Notes: a model not told the origin generated them from the letters alone. DNA of 64,000 nucleotides from an uncultured bacterium (GCA_949291545.1 CASEWB010000006.1:248001-312000), one strand, 5' to 3'. Numbered from the stretch's first letter, positions 6,812-15,629 are shown. Numbers and translations are program-made.

Positions 6812-8308
6812 TATTAAATGCTTAGAACTTTTAGGGGATTTTCCCTTAATTTCTAAGCATTTTTTATTTCCTTCCGCAAAAATATTAAACGGTTCGCGGT
6901 ATTTTGGGTAAATTTTGTGTCCGTCCAATACAAAATCGCTGGCTATATGGCGCAAAAGCGGCTTTTTTTCTGAAAGCGGAGCCGCGCGATAAATAGTACC
7001 CATATTACATACCAACTTTAAAATATCCGTACTTTTTTGCCGTACGGCGTCCGGCTGTATCGTTTGGGCTTGTATTTGCTGTGTAAGCTCGGCAATAGCC
7101 GTTTTTAAGCGTTCTTCCGTGCGTTTTATAAACTCCGCCGGATAGCCCTTTTCCCAGCCCTCGTCATATAACCGTTCTAATTCCGTTTGCTTTTTGCTTA
7201 GTTCCGCTTTCAGCCCGCCCGTCGCCTTGTTTTGGGCCTTTTCCAAGTGTTTTAAGCGTATTTCTATGGCTTTTTGTAGCCACGCCACTACTCCCGGCTT
7301 TAAACTAATAGCATCTATCAAGGCCGCAAACGCCTCATCCAGCTGATGCTCCCGGATGTATTTTTCGTGTGGATGTTGCCCTTTAGAAAAGGAACAGCGG
7401 TAATACATATATTTCTTTTTGGCAAAATCCCCCACAATAGAACAGCCGCAATCTTTGCAATGAAGCAGATTAGCAAAAGGATAATTGCGGGTAGTCACGC
7501 GGGGGCGCTCAAAAATGGAGAGGGCCTTATTGGCCCTCTCAAATAAGTCTTTTGTGATGAGCGGTTCGTGAATGCCCGGATAGAGTTTCTTGCCCCAACG
7601 AAAAGTGCCATAATACATCGGGTTATGAAGCACACGATACAGGGTACTTTTACGCACTCTGCCATTATGCAAACGCTCCCTTAACCCCTCCGCATACAGG
7701 ATATCCTCTATCATTTGCAAAGAATATTCCCCGCTGGCCGCCATTTCAAACAAACGCTGTACAAAAGGGGCGCGTTCTGGGTCAATATCAATTTTACTTG
7801 TGCGGTGATTGTTTAGGTAGCCAATCGGCGCGCGGGCCGGATAAATACCCTGTTCGGCCTTTTCTGTCATACCCATTGTGGTTTTGCGGGAAATGTCATT
7901 GGATAGTTTTTTGGCAACGGCAACCTGCACATCCATCATAAACTCCTCGTCGGAGCTGGACTCCCGGCTGTACATTTTGTTATCGCGGGAAAAATGAACC
8001 ACTTTATCATATTGCTTTACTAATTGGGCAATTTTAAGTTTATCCACATCATTGCGGGTCATACGGTCTAGCACATCAAAAATAATATGCCTGACCTCGT
8101 GGTGCTTTTTCATAAAAGCCAGCATTTCAGAAAAATTGGTTCTTTCAATCTTTCCCCAAGCAGATTCTGCTCCTTTCCATATTTTGACCACCTCTAATCC
8201 TTTCTTGGCGGCATATTCTCGGGCCAGCTTTTCCTGTGCGTCCAGAGAATAGCCGTTTTCTTCCTGTCCTTTGCTGGATACTCTTAAATAAATAACTGTC
8301 TTGTCCAT
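6800..8308 (-). CDS. Large serine recombinase (integrase)
   Basis: This 502-residue site-specific recombinase opens with the resolvase catalytic domain (VIYLRVSSKGQEENGYSLDAQ; the nucleophile Ser is in RVSS, with DRMTRND later). A recombinase domain follows (about residues 150-270, with YRVLHNPMYYGTFRWG). Then comes a zinc ribbon with CKDCG and a downstream Cys, and a coiled coil near 360-420. It is the integration/excision enzyme of the element. Its last codons and stop lie within the 3' end of tRNA-His on the opposite strand, so the present C-terminus is partly host sequence and would change on excision. It forms a likely unit with the small gene 13 bases upstream. Confidence 0.93.
   Translation of the reverse strand: MDKTVIYLRVSSKGQEENGYSLDAQEKLAREYAAKKGLEVVKIWKGAESAWGKIERTNFSEMLAFMKKHHEVRHIIFDVLDRMTRNDVDKLKIAQLVKQYDKVVHFSRDNKMYSRESSSDEEFMMDVQVAVAKKLSNDISRKTTMGMTEKAEQGIYPARAPIGYLNNHRTSKIDIDPERAPFVQRLFEMAASGEYSLQMIEDILYAEGLRERLHNGRVRKSTLYRVLHNPMYYGTFRWGKKLYPGIHEPLITKDLFERANKALSIFERPRVTTRNYPFANLLHCKDCGCSIVGDFAKKKYMYYRCSFSKGQHPHEKYIREHQLDEAFAALIDAISLKPGVVAWLQKAIEIRLKHLEKAQNKATGGLKAELSKKQTELERLYDEGWEKGYPAEFIKRTEERLKTAIAELTQQIQAQTIQPDAVRQKSTDILKLVCNMGTIYRAAPLSEKKPLLRHIASDFVLDGHKIYPKYREPFNIFAEGNKKCLEIKGKSPKSSKHLIWGG
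6817..6866 (+). terminator. Terminator for tRNA-His inside the recombinase gene
   Basis: AATGCTTAGAA (6817-6827) pairs with TTCTAAGCATT (6851-6861), with an inner AGGG/CCCT stem, and on the plus strand runs into TTTTTATTT. It lies within the last codons of the recombinase on the other strand, so the element seems to supply a replacement terminator for the tRNA. Confidence 0.6.
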
Positions 8309-8321
8309 ATTCTTTGCTCCT

Positions 8322-8531
8322 TTATTGTTTATTTGACGCGCCGGACAGCTGGTTTAAACGAACTAATATATCCGCAAATTCCAGCCAAGATTGAATTATT
8401 TGCAACGCTTGCGCGGCGGTTATTTTGCACCCGCAGCTATCCGCGACCAACTTTTGTGTTTCCTTAATAAAGTCGGCCGGGACATCTTGCGCTGTAATAA
8501 AAAATCCTTTGCCCAAGTGCTTCATAGACAA
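8322..8531 (-). CDS. Small protein next to the recombinase, function unknown
   Basis: This 69-residue protein has no recognised domain. It is mostly helical with a hydrophobic middle and one Cys-Gly-Cys. It ends 13 bases ahead of the recombinase start, so the two are probably co-transcribed. Recombination directionality factors of serine integrases are often small proteins encoded beside the integrase, which makes that a candidate role, but nothing in the sequence proves it. Confidence 0.6.
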   Translation of the reverse strand: MSMKHLGKGFFITAQDVPADFIKETQKLVADSCGCKITAAQALQIIQSWLEFADILVRLNQLSGASNKQ

Positions 8532-8605
8532 AGGATAGAATAAAGAAAGAGACCACTTCGTCTCCTAAGATTACACAAACCCCGGAAACGATAAAATCAA
8601 GTTTA

Positions 8606-9442
8606 TCAGCGCACCTTTTTCTTCTTTTGACCGACGGGACGAAACAACTCATCTATTTTTTCTTTGGCTCTAAAATAAGCCGTTTTAACTGTTGCTTCCT
8701 TGACTTCTTTTTCTTTCCCGTAACGCACATCACCGGGATTCATAGCTAAATACATTTCAGTAGCTACATTTGAAATCGTTTTATTTTCTTTTCGCAAGCG
8801 CATAACTTCCAAGTCATGCTCGGTAATTAACAGATTATTCTCCGCTGGTAATGCCGAAATATAGGGTTGCAACATTTCCCAATGCAAATCAATAAACTTT
8901 TTTAAAGCATTTTTTGTCATATGGGGAGAGGTTATCTCCAAACGAACTTCCTTAGGATGTAACCAACGCTGTTTAGGATAAATTACAATACGCACATCTC
9001 CGCCAAACGGGGGGATAAAACGTACAACGCCCGTATAAAATAAATCTCTCAGCAGTTCCTTTATATGGTTGGGCATCCGGTAGCTTTGCACCACTTTCCC
9101 CAAGAAACAAATCTCCTTAAAAAAGGGACTCGTGATAAAGTTCTTTTTTGTTATCTTTTTATCTTTGGCAAAATAGCGTGAATTCTCTAAATATTTTTTA
9201 AAACTAACCCGCGCCGGAATTTGAAACTCTTTTCTAAATCGCTCCCGTTCCTTTAGGAAATACTCGTTATATTTCAATGCTTTAAACATTTGGAAAACGG
9301 GATATGTCAGCCCCTGCAATCTATATCCTTCCTTCGCTTTTGCCCGCACCTCCTCCCACGTACTTACCACAATGGGATTAGTGGGCTTTAATTCCCCCAA
9401 CTCATCTTTTTTGTATTGCCACAACGCAAATTTAATTTCCAT
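8606..9442 (-). CDS. Element protein with C-terminal HTH-like region, unknown function
   Basis: A protein of about 278 residues. Start ATG 9442 is preferred because AAAGGA lies eight bases upstream; an ATG three codons earlier overlaps that site. The N-terminal two thirds is basic and matches nothing I recognise. The last 70 residues (EHDLEVMRLRKENKTISNVATEMYL... then TVKTAYFRAKEKIDELF) look like a two-helix DNA-reading segment similar in style to sigma region 4 or LuxR-type HTHs. It may be a replication or regulatory protein of the element. It sits alone between the recombinase unit and the secreted-protein/nuclease pair. Confidence 0.65.
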   Translation of the reverse strand: MEIKFALWQYKKDELGELKPTNPIVVSTWEEVRAKAKEGYRLQGLTYPVFQMFKALKYNEYFLKERERFRKEFQIPARVSFKKYLENSRYFAKDKKITKKNFITSPFFKEICFLGKVVQSYRMPNHIKELLRDLFYTGVVRFIPPFGGDVRIVIYPKQRWLHPKEVRLEITSPHMTKNALKKFIDLHWEMLQPYISALPAENNLLITEHDLEVMRLRKENKTISNVATEMYLAMNPGDVRYGKEKEVKEATVKTAYFRAKEKIDELFRPVGQKKKKVR

Positions 9443-9486
9443 AATTATCATCCTTTGTTAGTTATATTCCTCATTCTAACAAAGTA

Positions 9487-9512
9487 AAAGGCCGACTTTG
9501 AGGCCGGCCTTT
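9487..9512 (-). terminator. Rho-independent terminator (works either way)
   Basis: AAAGGCCG / CGGCCTTT stem with a ten-base loop, directly after the stop at 9516; the minus-strand exit is TTTTACTTTG. Confidence 0.65.
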
Positions 9513-9515
9513 GCA

Positions 9516-9971
9516 TTACAAAAAGAACAGTAGAGAAGATAAGAAATCACTCAGTTTTTTTAAGAAACTTTTTGACTCTTTGGGAGTTTCTGAGGTTTCT
9601 TTCGGCTGATTATCCTCTGCTCCGGGAATAGGCGCGCCTTGCTGATAGGTGGTATCCATATAATTCCTAAAGGTTTGTTCTTTGGTGGTAGCGGGTAAAG
9701 ATTTAAGTTCTTCTTCAGAAACCGAAACGGGTTTTATATCCGTGTTTCCCTGCTCCAAACGCTTGTCTAAATCCGCTGTTAACTCAGCCGCTGTATAACA
9801 TTGCTCGGCCCCGCCCCGCTTAATGCAATAATAGGTCGTTTGGCCAAAGGTACGGGATGTTACTTCCGGCCCGGAAATAGTCCAAGTACCATCACTGTTT
9901 TTAACCGCATCAAAGCTATACGCGGTTGCACTGAGTACACATACCAATAAAACAATAAGTATCTTTTTCAT
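9516..9971 (-). CDS. Secreted protein of unknown function, element cargo
   Basis: This 151-residue protein has a clear Sec signal peptide (MKKILIVLLVCVLSATAYS, cleavage near residue 19). A short domain with two cysteines (about residues 48-60, YYCIKRGGAEQC) could form a disulfide. A low-complexity Glu/Thr/Pro/Lys linker follows, and the C-terminus is strongly amphipathic to hydrophobic (SFLKKLSDFLSSLLFFL). The tail could insert in a membrane. Its start overlaps the stop of the HsdR_N-like gene by four bases (ATGA), so the two proteins are made from one message. No homologue is recognised. Confidence 0.75.
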   Translation of the reverse strand: MKKILIVLLVCVLSATAYSFDAVKNSDGTWTISGPEVTSRTFGQTTYYCIKRGGAEQCYTAAELTADLDKRLEQGNTDIKPVSVSEEELKSLPATTKEQTFRNYMDTTYQQGAPIPGAEDNQPKETSETPKESKSFLKKLSDFLSSLLFFL

Positions 9972-10774
9972 TTTGTTGCCTCCATAGGATTTTCCCCATT
10001 TAATTCCTTGTTTGCGCCCTCTTTAGCCATCGTAACGACTTTAATTTCAGGCTGAGTGGGCTTATCTTTCTTCTTAGGGGCACGAAAGCCCCGTATATTT
10101 TCGGGCAAATTCGGGCATAATTCGCGGATTTTGGCTTCTAGAGTATCCACATCCACGCGCGCCCCCACTTTGCGCCTTAAAACGCCGCTAATGGCTTTTA
10201 ATACTTCGTCGCTAAACAGGACGCGGGCTATATTTTCCACGCTTAAGGCCCGTTTTTCTTCTAAAATACCCTCTTTTAAGCGTTTGGCAATCGCTTCCCG
10301 GCATAAAGGGAGCAATAGTTCACGATGGGCCGCTTGGCGGTGGCTTAATTCCAATACATCAAAATCCCAAATTAATTCCGCAGTTACGGGCTGGGCTTTA
10401 ATATCCACATAGTACAACTGCCAATAAGCCCCGTTTGTTAAAATGCCCCAAGGAACATTCAAGGTGGCGCAATACTCTATCACTTGGCGGATGTGCTTGT
10501 TAAAGTCTTTTTTATCCGTTCCTATTCGCTTGCATTCAAACACATAAAAGACTTTCTTATCGTCTTTAATAACGGCATCGCAAGAACGCCCATTATTGCC
10601 GTATTGCCCGAAAACGTGCTCTAAATCATAACCGAACACATCGCAAAGCATATCCATTGCTATTTTTTCGGTAGGGGCCTCTTTAGCATCTAACTCTTGT
10701 AAGCGCAATAATTGTTTTTGATACTTTTTAAGGTTTTCTTTAATGCGGGTATCTACCCGGATTCCTAAGTTCAT
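9968..10774 (-). CDS. HsdR_N-like nuclease-fold protein (type I restriction enzyme R N-terminal domain)
   Basis: About 268 residues. ATG 10774 is chosen because AAGGAG lies six bases upstream; the adjacent ATG at 10777 is only three bases from it. Residues 30-140 carry the PD-(D/E)XK-type signature of the HsdR N-terminal domain: a helix with TEKIAMDMLCDVFGYD, then CDAVIKDDKKVFYVFECKR (Asp...Glu-x-Lys arrangement) and NVPWGILTNG. No helicase motifs follow, so it is a stand-alone domain. The C-terminal third is helical and ends in a charged tail. It lies just downstream of the structured RNA candidate and is coupled to the secreted protein. A nuclease role is inferred from the fold. Confidence 0.75.
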   Translation of the reverse strand: MNLGIRVDTRIKENLKKYQKQLLRLQELDAKEAPTEKIAMDMLCDVFGYDLEHVFGQYGNNGRSCDAVIKDDKKVFYVFECKRIGTDKKDFNKHIRQVIEYCATLNVPWGILTNGAYWQLYYVDIKAQPVTAELIWDFDVLELSHRQAAHRELLLPLCREAIAKRLKEGILEEKRALSVENIARVLFSDEVLKAISGVLRRKVGARVDVDTLEAKIRELCPNLPENIRGFRAPKKKDKPTQPEIKVVTMAKEGANKELNGENPMEATK

Positions 10775-10831
10775 CATACGCTCCTTTTAGAAGATAATCT
10801 GTAAAGCGGAACCAAGGAAACGGGAAAGGAT

Positions 10832-11085
10832 ATAAAAAATGGCGGCTGTTATATCCGAGCCAATCGTAGTAACCCAAATATAAACAGCCGCAGTTTCCCG
10901 CCCCGAAGGGCAGGAAACATTCGACACAGGGCAAACGGGTAATTAGGCCGCTTACTCTGTGTCTAAACTCGGCTGTTTTTGGACTACGATTGAGCCTTTG
11001 GTATCCCAAAAGCGCACCGCATTCCTCATGCGGTTCCAAAAACAGACTCAAATTGTGTTTAAGCCGTCAAAACGGCTTAAAAGCC
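10832..11085 (-). ncRNA. Candidate structured non-coding RNA or leader RNA
   Basis: No convincing gene occupies this 450-base gap, but the minus strand folds elaborately. In order it has a hairpin AAGCCG/CGGCTT (11061-11078), a hairpin ACCGCAT/ATGCGGT (11016-11034), and a long closing helix: CAATCGTAGT (10992-10983) with ACTACGATTG (10870-10861), continued by CCAAA/TTTGG and AACAGCCG/CGGCTGTT. This closes a junction of two arms, GACACAG/CTGTGTC (10923-10963) and an 11-bp stem capped by a UUCG tetraloop (10893-10918). UUCG appears only on the minus strand, which fixes the likely direction. A second AACAGCCGC (10850-10842), followed by six T, can steal GCGGCTGTT to form a terminator, so the RNA may switch structure. 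An AT-rich stretch at 11100-11160 could hold its promoter. Confidence 0.6.
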
Positions 11086-11229
11086 AGACAAATACTCCTT
11101 CAAAGCTAAATAATTTATAAATAAGACATATAACAGAAAATACAATTATTTCCTACAAATAATATACCATTTTAGCCCAAAAATTGTATTTTTTGTCCTA
11201 AAATAGGATTTAATCCTCAAACGAGGATA

Positions 11230-12585
11230 TTACATAAAATAAATATAATTATATGTCTCGCCAAAAGGAATATCATGATTTTGAATAATTTGAGCAAATT
11301 TCTGAGAATAAGTTAGGGTAATTGGCAAAGATTTATATAATAAATTATTATTCCAATCCATTTTTGTTAAACCAAGAATACCAGAACAAATTTCATGCCA
11401 ATTAGCATTTCCTAAATAACGCTTGATTAAAACAGACTTTGGAACAGAATACGCTTCTTTAAAATAATTAGAATCTGTTGTCAGATTGACTGCTCCTTGT
11501 AGCCAAAGGACACATTCACGATTAGATAAAGGTAAATAAGTTCCTCGAAAACAAGGATGTTTTGAAATTACACGATTGTCGTCAATTCTTACAGCCCTCC
11601 ACACACTGGATCTAATGATCTGAATCAATTCTACCTGTATTTGATTTCCAAAAGCATCTTGACAACCAGCTATCTCTTGCTCGGTAAAGTGCGTATTTTT
11701 ATGAAAAAAAATTCGTTTAGGTAACTTTCCCTGATGTGCCCTTTGATAAATATTTAAACTCTTTGAAACCAGAGAGGCCATTTCTACATAAGAAAGATAA
11801 GGATTTTTTGCAAAATCAAGAGCATATTCTCGTGTCTGATATGCAACAAACTCAAACCCCGTTCCATCTGGTTCAAAAACTTGGCTACAGCAAGTAATAT
11901 ACTGAGGTGTTTTCACGTCTTCTGCCATTTTTAAACTATAACTTATACCTAAAAAGGCTTCCTCTGTGTTTGCAGATTTTAGTTTCCAAGGGATTCCGCC
12001 AGCCTTAGCATAGATTGCAACGCTTAAGCCCCAAAGGACATTTACTCTGTTAGACTCAGAAAATGCCTTTTCTGTTAAAATTTGAAGAGGAATTCTATAT
12101 TTAGCAGCCATCATTTTTATATCTTTATAGAATTCGTTCCAAGACGGGGGCATAAGCAACAGGAGAACATGAAAAGATAGTCTATTAGCAGCAATACAAG
12201 AAAATAAACTTTTCAATCTGCTTGCAATTTCTTGCTTAGAATTTCTAGAAATAGCATCCTCTAGTTCTTTAGGAAAATCAAAAATATACTTTTGATCAAG
12301 CGTTAAAGATGCTTTAAATATTCTTTTAAACCCCAAATACGGCACATAATATTGATGATAATAAGTAATTTTGCTACTTGAAGTATTTAATTCTTCTACA
12401 AGAGCTTCAATCTCTCTTTTCCTCTTTGTTGGGCACAAACACCCAAGTGTTATATCATTAGGAAATCCTAAAGAATACGGGCCGTGTTGTGTGAGACCCA
12501 TCAATGGATGGATATTTTCTTTTTTGTTACCAAATACTAAAACGGGTTCTGGAATTTGACAATACCCTTGTATTTCTGCTTTCAT
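11230..12585 (-). CDS. Short prokaryotic Argonaute (MID-PIWI), SPARSA component
   Basis: About 451 residues from ATG 12585, which follows the SIR2-APAZ stop by one base and has AGGA about ten bases upstream. Recognition rests on the MID/PIWI core: [13 protein letters not shown] (5'-end binding region), then [20 protein letters not shown], the hallmark of short pAgos. [23 protein letters not shown] and a late [12 protein letters not shown]-like segment follow. There are no PAZ or N domains, and the PIWI catalytic tetrad is not apparent, as usual for short pAgos, which use guide RNA to sense invading DNA. It partners with the upstream SIR2-APAZ protein. The gene is markedly AT-rich. Confidence 0.88.
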   Translation of the reverse strand: MKAEIQGYCQIPEPVLVFGNKKENIHPLMGLTQHGPYSLGFPNDITLGCLCPTKRKREIEALVEELNTSSSKITYYHQYYVPYLGFKRIFKASLTLDQKYIFDFPKELEDAISRNSKQEIASRLKSLFSCIAANRLSFHVLLLLMPPSWNEFYKDIKMMAAKYRIPLQILTEKAFSESNRVNVLWGLSVAIYAKAGGIPWKLKSANTEEAFLGISYSLKMAEDVKTPQYITCCSQVFEPDGTGFEFVAYQTREYALDFAKNPYLSYVEMASLVSKSLNIYQRAHQGKLPKRIFFHKNTHFTEQEIAGCQDAFGNQIQVELIQIIRSSVWRAVRIDDNRVISKHPCFRGTYLPLSNRECVLWLQGAVNLTTDSNYFKEAYSVPKSVLIKRYLGNANWHEICSGILGLTKMDWNNNLLYKSLPITLTYSQKFAQIIQNHDIPFGETYNYIYFM

Positions 12586-12586
12586 A

Positions 12587-14299
12587 TCACAGCATTCCTG
12601 TAAAGCAATTTTTTGGACAGACTTCAAAGATGGGGTTGTTGCTCTTTAAATGAGCAAATGGAGTTAAAAGACAATGACGATCTGTCGTTACCGGTATATT
12701 ACAAAAAAGAATCTCCGACCAAGCATCTAAATATTTGTTATAGTAAAGATTGGATCTCTTCTTCAATCTGCTTTTTATAAAAAGCTTATACTCTTCTCTT
12801 GCTTCTTTAGGCTCTATCCATATTGAAGGTTTTAGAATTATAAAAAAGGTATCATCAATATTTTCTAAATGAATCTCAACAGCTTCTTGCCACTTCATAT
12901 TCTTGATATGCCCTTGTATTTCATGATTAGTAGCAGAATTTAATGTTTTTACTATCATATCCCCCGTCTTTATTGCAGGAGAGAGCGTAATAAAGTATTT
13001 TGTCCCCAATCGCTTAATTGAAAGAGGTTTCTCACGCACCATTGCACGCATAAGAGCTTTCAATATTAGATTTTGATATTGCTTACTTGCAAAAAATTCT
13101 TTCGGAACATCCATTTCCTCTAAATTTTCTTTAGGCAAAGAAATTTTTTCTAATTCGGCAGGATTTCCCCAAAATAATATTCTATCTCCTTTTGAAAAAA
13201 TTAGAGATAATTGAGAAAATTCAGTCGTCAACTCTTTATATGTTTTTATTTGAGGAATTGAAACAGCCATAATTCTATTAGGAATTTTTAAAATTTTAAA
13301 AGCATTTATCCTTAATTTGGGGAATTTTTTCCCAAATGTTTCTTTAAAAGGGCTCATTGTATGTTTTGAAGACCCCCGAACCTTCTCTTGCATTTCTTGA
13401 GGTTTATTATCAATTAATTCCCATATCCTTCGCATAACATCATCGTAATTTCCTGCACCATCTATAATGTGAGCATTAAATCCTTTAGCTTTAGCATTTT
13501 CAATAAATTTGTGAACTGGCTCGGGCAAATCGCTTGATTTTCTTGTCAGCCAAAAAATACCTTGAGGAAACATATTGGGCATTTCCAACATTTTATTTAA
13601 CTCTTCCATCACACTAAAATCACGCCCGCTATATCCACTGAAGACTATTCCATAGCGTACAGCTAATTTTTGAAAAGCTTTCATTAATTCTTGATTTTGG
13701 GATTTGAGCGAATCTGAAAGATTTTTGATATGGGTATAACGAAAATCTCCATGTATTTTAATATATATTGGGAAATATTCCTTATCTACCGCATTTACGA
13801 CATCATGAGCTGCCTCTAAATGATATACAAAAGACAGCGGTTTATTTGACATATAAGAAAAAGCCCGTTCAATAACATCATCAAAATTAGTGGTCAAAAC
13901 TGCTTTTATATATCCCAACTCCAACAAAGCAGCAAAAATTTTATGCCCACTGGAAAGATTGTTATTTATAACTTTGCTTTGAAAGTATGCTTGCTGGGCC
14001 CTGTTATCATTTTTAAAATATTCTTCTAAATAATAGGAGTATTCCTCAAGAGCCCCTACAGGAGGATAGCCCCCCCTAGAAGCGAAAAAAGAATTAATTC
14101 TTTCGATCTTAGCTTCATTTAAAACAGCATATTCAGATATATCAACATGATTATACTGGCAATATAATTTTGTTTTTATGTCATTAATAATATCTTGAGC
14201 AGTGGCAATTTGGGCAGAATAAGATGCGCCTGCACCTAAAAACCACATAAATTGTGGAGAATGAGAAATATAATATCTTAGAAATTCATCAAAATTCAT
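12587..14299 (-). CDS. SIR2-APAZ effector, SPARSA component
   Basis: About 570 residues. The N-terminal SIR2-like NADase domain shows [11 protein letters not shown] (about residue 20), [12 protein letters not shown] with the catalytic Asn (about 140), IKIHGDFR with the catalytic His (about 185) and [11 protein letters not shown]. The C-terminal half, with no close motif, fits an APAZ domain that docks on the Argonaute. In studied SPARSA systems, guide-directed target DNA binding triggers NAD+ depletion and abortive infection. TATAAT (14306-14311) lies exactly six bases before ATG 14299 and no ribosome site is seen, so the message is probably leaderless; ATG 14305 is the alternative. Translation is coupled to the Argonaute gene. 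Confidence 0.88.
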   Translation of the reverse strand: MNFDEFLRYYISHSPQFMWFLGAGASYSAQIATAQDIINDIKTKLYCQYNHVDISEYAVLNEAKIERINSFFASRGGYPPVGALEEYSYYLEEYFKNDNRAQQAYFQSKVINNNLSSGHKIFAALLELGYIKAVLTTNFDDVIERAFSYMSNKPLSFVYHLEAAHDVVNAVDKEYFPIYIKIHGDFRYTHIKNLSDSLKSQNQELMKAFQKLAVRYGIVFSGYSGRDFSVMEELNKMLEMPNMFPQGIFWLTRKSSDLPEPVHKFIENAKAKGFNAHIIDGAGNYDDVMRRIWELIDNKPQEMQEKVRGSSKHTMSPFKETFGKKFPKLRINAFKILKIPNRIMAVSIPQIKTYKELTTEFSQLSLIFSKGDRILFWGNPAELEKISLPKENLEEMDVPKEFFASKQYQNLILKALMRAMVREKPLSIKRLGTKYFITLSPAIKTGDMIVKTLNSATNHEIQGHIKNMKWQEAVEIHLENIDDTFFIILKPSIWIEPKEAREEYKLFIKSRLKKRSNLYYNKYLDAWSEILFCNIPVTTDRHCLLTPFAHLKSNNPIFEVCPKNCFTGML

Positions 14300-14305
14300 A
14301 GTCAT

Positions 14306-14615
14306 ATTATATTAAATATCTACTCGCCAAATAGCCCCTTTCCTTTTTCCTACTCAGCGCAAGAGTAGTATTATCTTGTAATTAAAAAATTATAAAAAGC
14401 ATGGACCACAGTACCCCATATTTACTCCCATCGAACTTTTTGTGGGATTTTTTAATGCCTTTTTAGCTTGTTTATCCCCGACTATTGTCGGGGATTTTTT
14501 GTTTTGGGCCTCTCTAGGGCAAACGGATACTTTTGCCTATAGCGCATTTGGGCCCCAAAAGCGAGGGCAAAAGGTATCTTTGTATCCTTTTGCTCTTCAT
14601 TTAACTGCCCGAAAT
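14306..14615. other. Intergenic region with candidate right end of the element
   Basis: No gene is supported here. The stretch holds the promoter of the SIR2-APAZ gene at its left edge, the ACCCCATATT copy at 14413-14422, the orphan plus-strand terminator at 14474-14500, and an 8-bp inverted repeat GCAAAAGG/CCTTTTGC at 14567-14593 next to the methyltransferase 3' end. Confidence 0.5.
14474..14500 (+). terminator. Orphan terminator, probably the original tRNA-His terminator
   Basis: ATCCCCGAC / GTCGGGGAT with a TATT loop and six T on the plus strand. No plus-strand gene lies between here and the tRNA at 6735; it is 52 bases beyond the proposed right-end core. Confidence 0.8.
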
Positions 14616-15629
14616 TTAATTATCGACTTTGCACAAATATAAATATTCCCGATGATTTTTTAAAAAAGTTTTCCCAGAATTGAAAAAACGATAGGGGATT
14701 TCTTTCTTAGTAACCGTTCCTCTGGTAGACAAAATATCTACTATTTCTCGTTCAGCAATTTTATTATTAGAGGCTTCACTCCTCGCATTATATGTATTAC
14801 TATAAGACACTAAAATTGCTTTAGCAGAAACCTGTTTGACTAAATCAGCGAAAACGAGAGAAGCTTTACTGGTAGAATAATTACTTTTTTTATGAGAACG
14901 CAACATTTTCAAAGTCTTACCATACACTTCAGGTTTTTTCCACTCTGCTAAATTTTCTAAAACATGATAAAAATTAATATATTGCCGGGCATTGTAAGGG
15001 GGATCAAGATATACTAAATCTACTTGAATCGCAGGCGCCAATAAATTGGCATCTTGTTGGTAAATACGGGCCGGGAATTTATATTTGTATATTTCTAATG
15101 GTTGCAAATTTACCCCTTTGCTAAGGGGAGGGGCCGACAAAAAAGATTCAAAATGCCCAACGGTATTAGCAATTTTATCAGTAGAATATAATAACGAAGC
15201 TAGTAAAATATAATATTCCCTCTCTAATAATTCGCACTTATGGGCTTCCAAGTGCTCGCGAATACTGCCAATTTTACAGGCATCGTCCATATGAAAATAA
15301 GTGCCAGAAAAAGTATCAGAAAAATAGTTTACTTTACTATTATCAAAAGAGGAGGAATTATATAAATCTAAGAATTTCTGCACTACGTTATTACGAAAAG
15401 GCAAATTAGATAACCAGGCGTTATAGCATACATAATTAGAATATAGAATATCATTTATCACTACCTTTTTCCCCAATCGCAAAAAACATTCTGAGACAAC
15501 ACCTGTTCCCGCAAATAAATCGGCTACAGAAGAAAAAGAAATTTTTTCTTCTTCTAAAAAAGACAAGATATTATTTAATAAGGATGTTTTGCTCCCAATA
15601 TAGCGTCGATTGGATAATTTATAAGTCAT
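14616..15629 (-). CDS. D12-class adenine-specific DNA methyltransferase (second)
   Basis: This 337-residue protein has RYIGSKTSLL near the N-terminus (motif X region), an AdoMet-binding VADLFAGTGVVSECF near residue 38 and the catalytic YLDPPYNARQYINFYH near residue 208. These are typical of N6-adenine methyltransferases of the D12 group. It overlaps the upstream methyltransferase by eleven bases and is last in a three-gene restriction-modification operon. Two adenine methyltransferases with one nuclease suggest an asymmetric recognition site whose two strands are protected separately. The gene is strongly AT-rich. Confidence 0.88.
   Translation of the reverse strand: MTYKLSNRRYIGSKTSLLNNILSFLEEEKISFSSVADLFAGTGVVSECFLRLGKKVVINDILYSNYVCYNAWLSNLPFRNNVVQKFLDLYNSSSFDNSKVNYFSDTFSGTYFHMDDACKIGSIREHLEAHKCELLEREYYILLASLLYSTDKIANTVGHFESFLSAPPLSKGVNLQPLEIYKYKFPARIYQQDANLLAPAIQVDLVYLDPPYNARQYINFYHVLENLAEWKKPEVYGKTLKMLRSHKKSNYSTSKASLVFADLVKQVSAKAILVSYSNTYNARSEASNNKIAEREIVDILSTRGTVTKKEIPYRFFNSGKTFLKNHREYLYLCKVDN

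Larger units (their letters stand above)
6806..14422. mobile_element. Probable integrative element in tRNA-His carrying a SPARSA-type system
   Basis: Proposed limits are the two copies of ACCCCATATT at 6806-6815 (tRNA-His 3' end) and 14413-14422. Inside are a large serine recombinase next to the left end, a small protein of unknown role, three further cargo genes, a structured RNA candidate and the SIR2-APAZ/short Argonaute pair, all on the minus strand. To the right of the second copy is a terminator (14474-14500) with no upstream gene on its strand, as expected if it once terminated the tRNA transcript. Base composition turns visibly more AT-rich than the flanks, strongly so over the Argonaute pair. 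The boundaries are inferred; serine integrases need only a short shared core, so the exact right end could differ. Confidence 0.55.

Noticed and set aside
10740-11051. 103-codon frame on the minus strand over the structured region
   Set aside because: It starts only with TTG, has no ribosome site, overlaps the start of the HsdR_N-like gene, and its base pattern is explained better by paired RNA helices, including a UUCG tetraloop.
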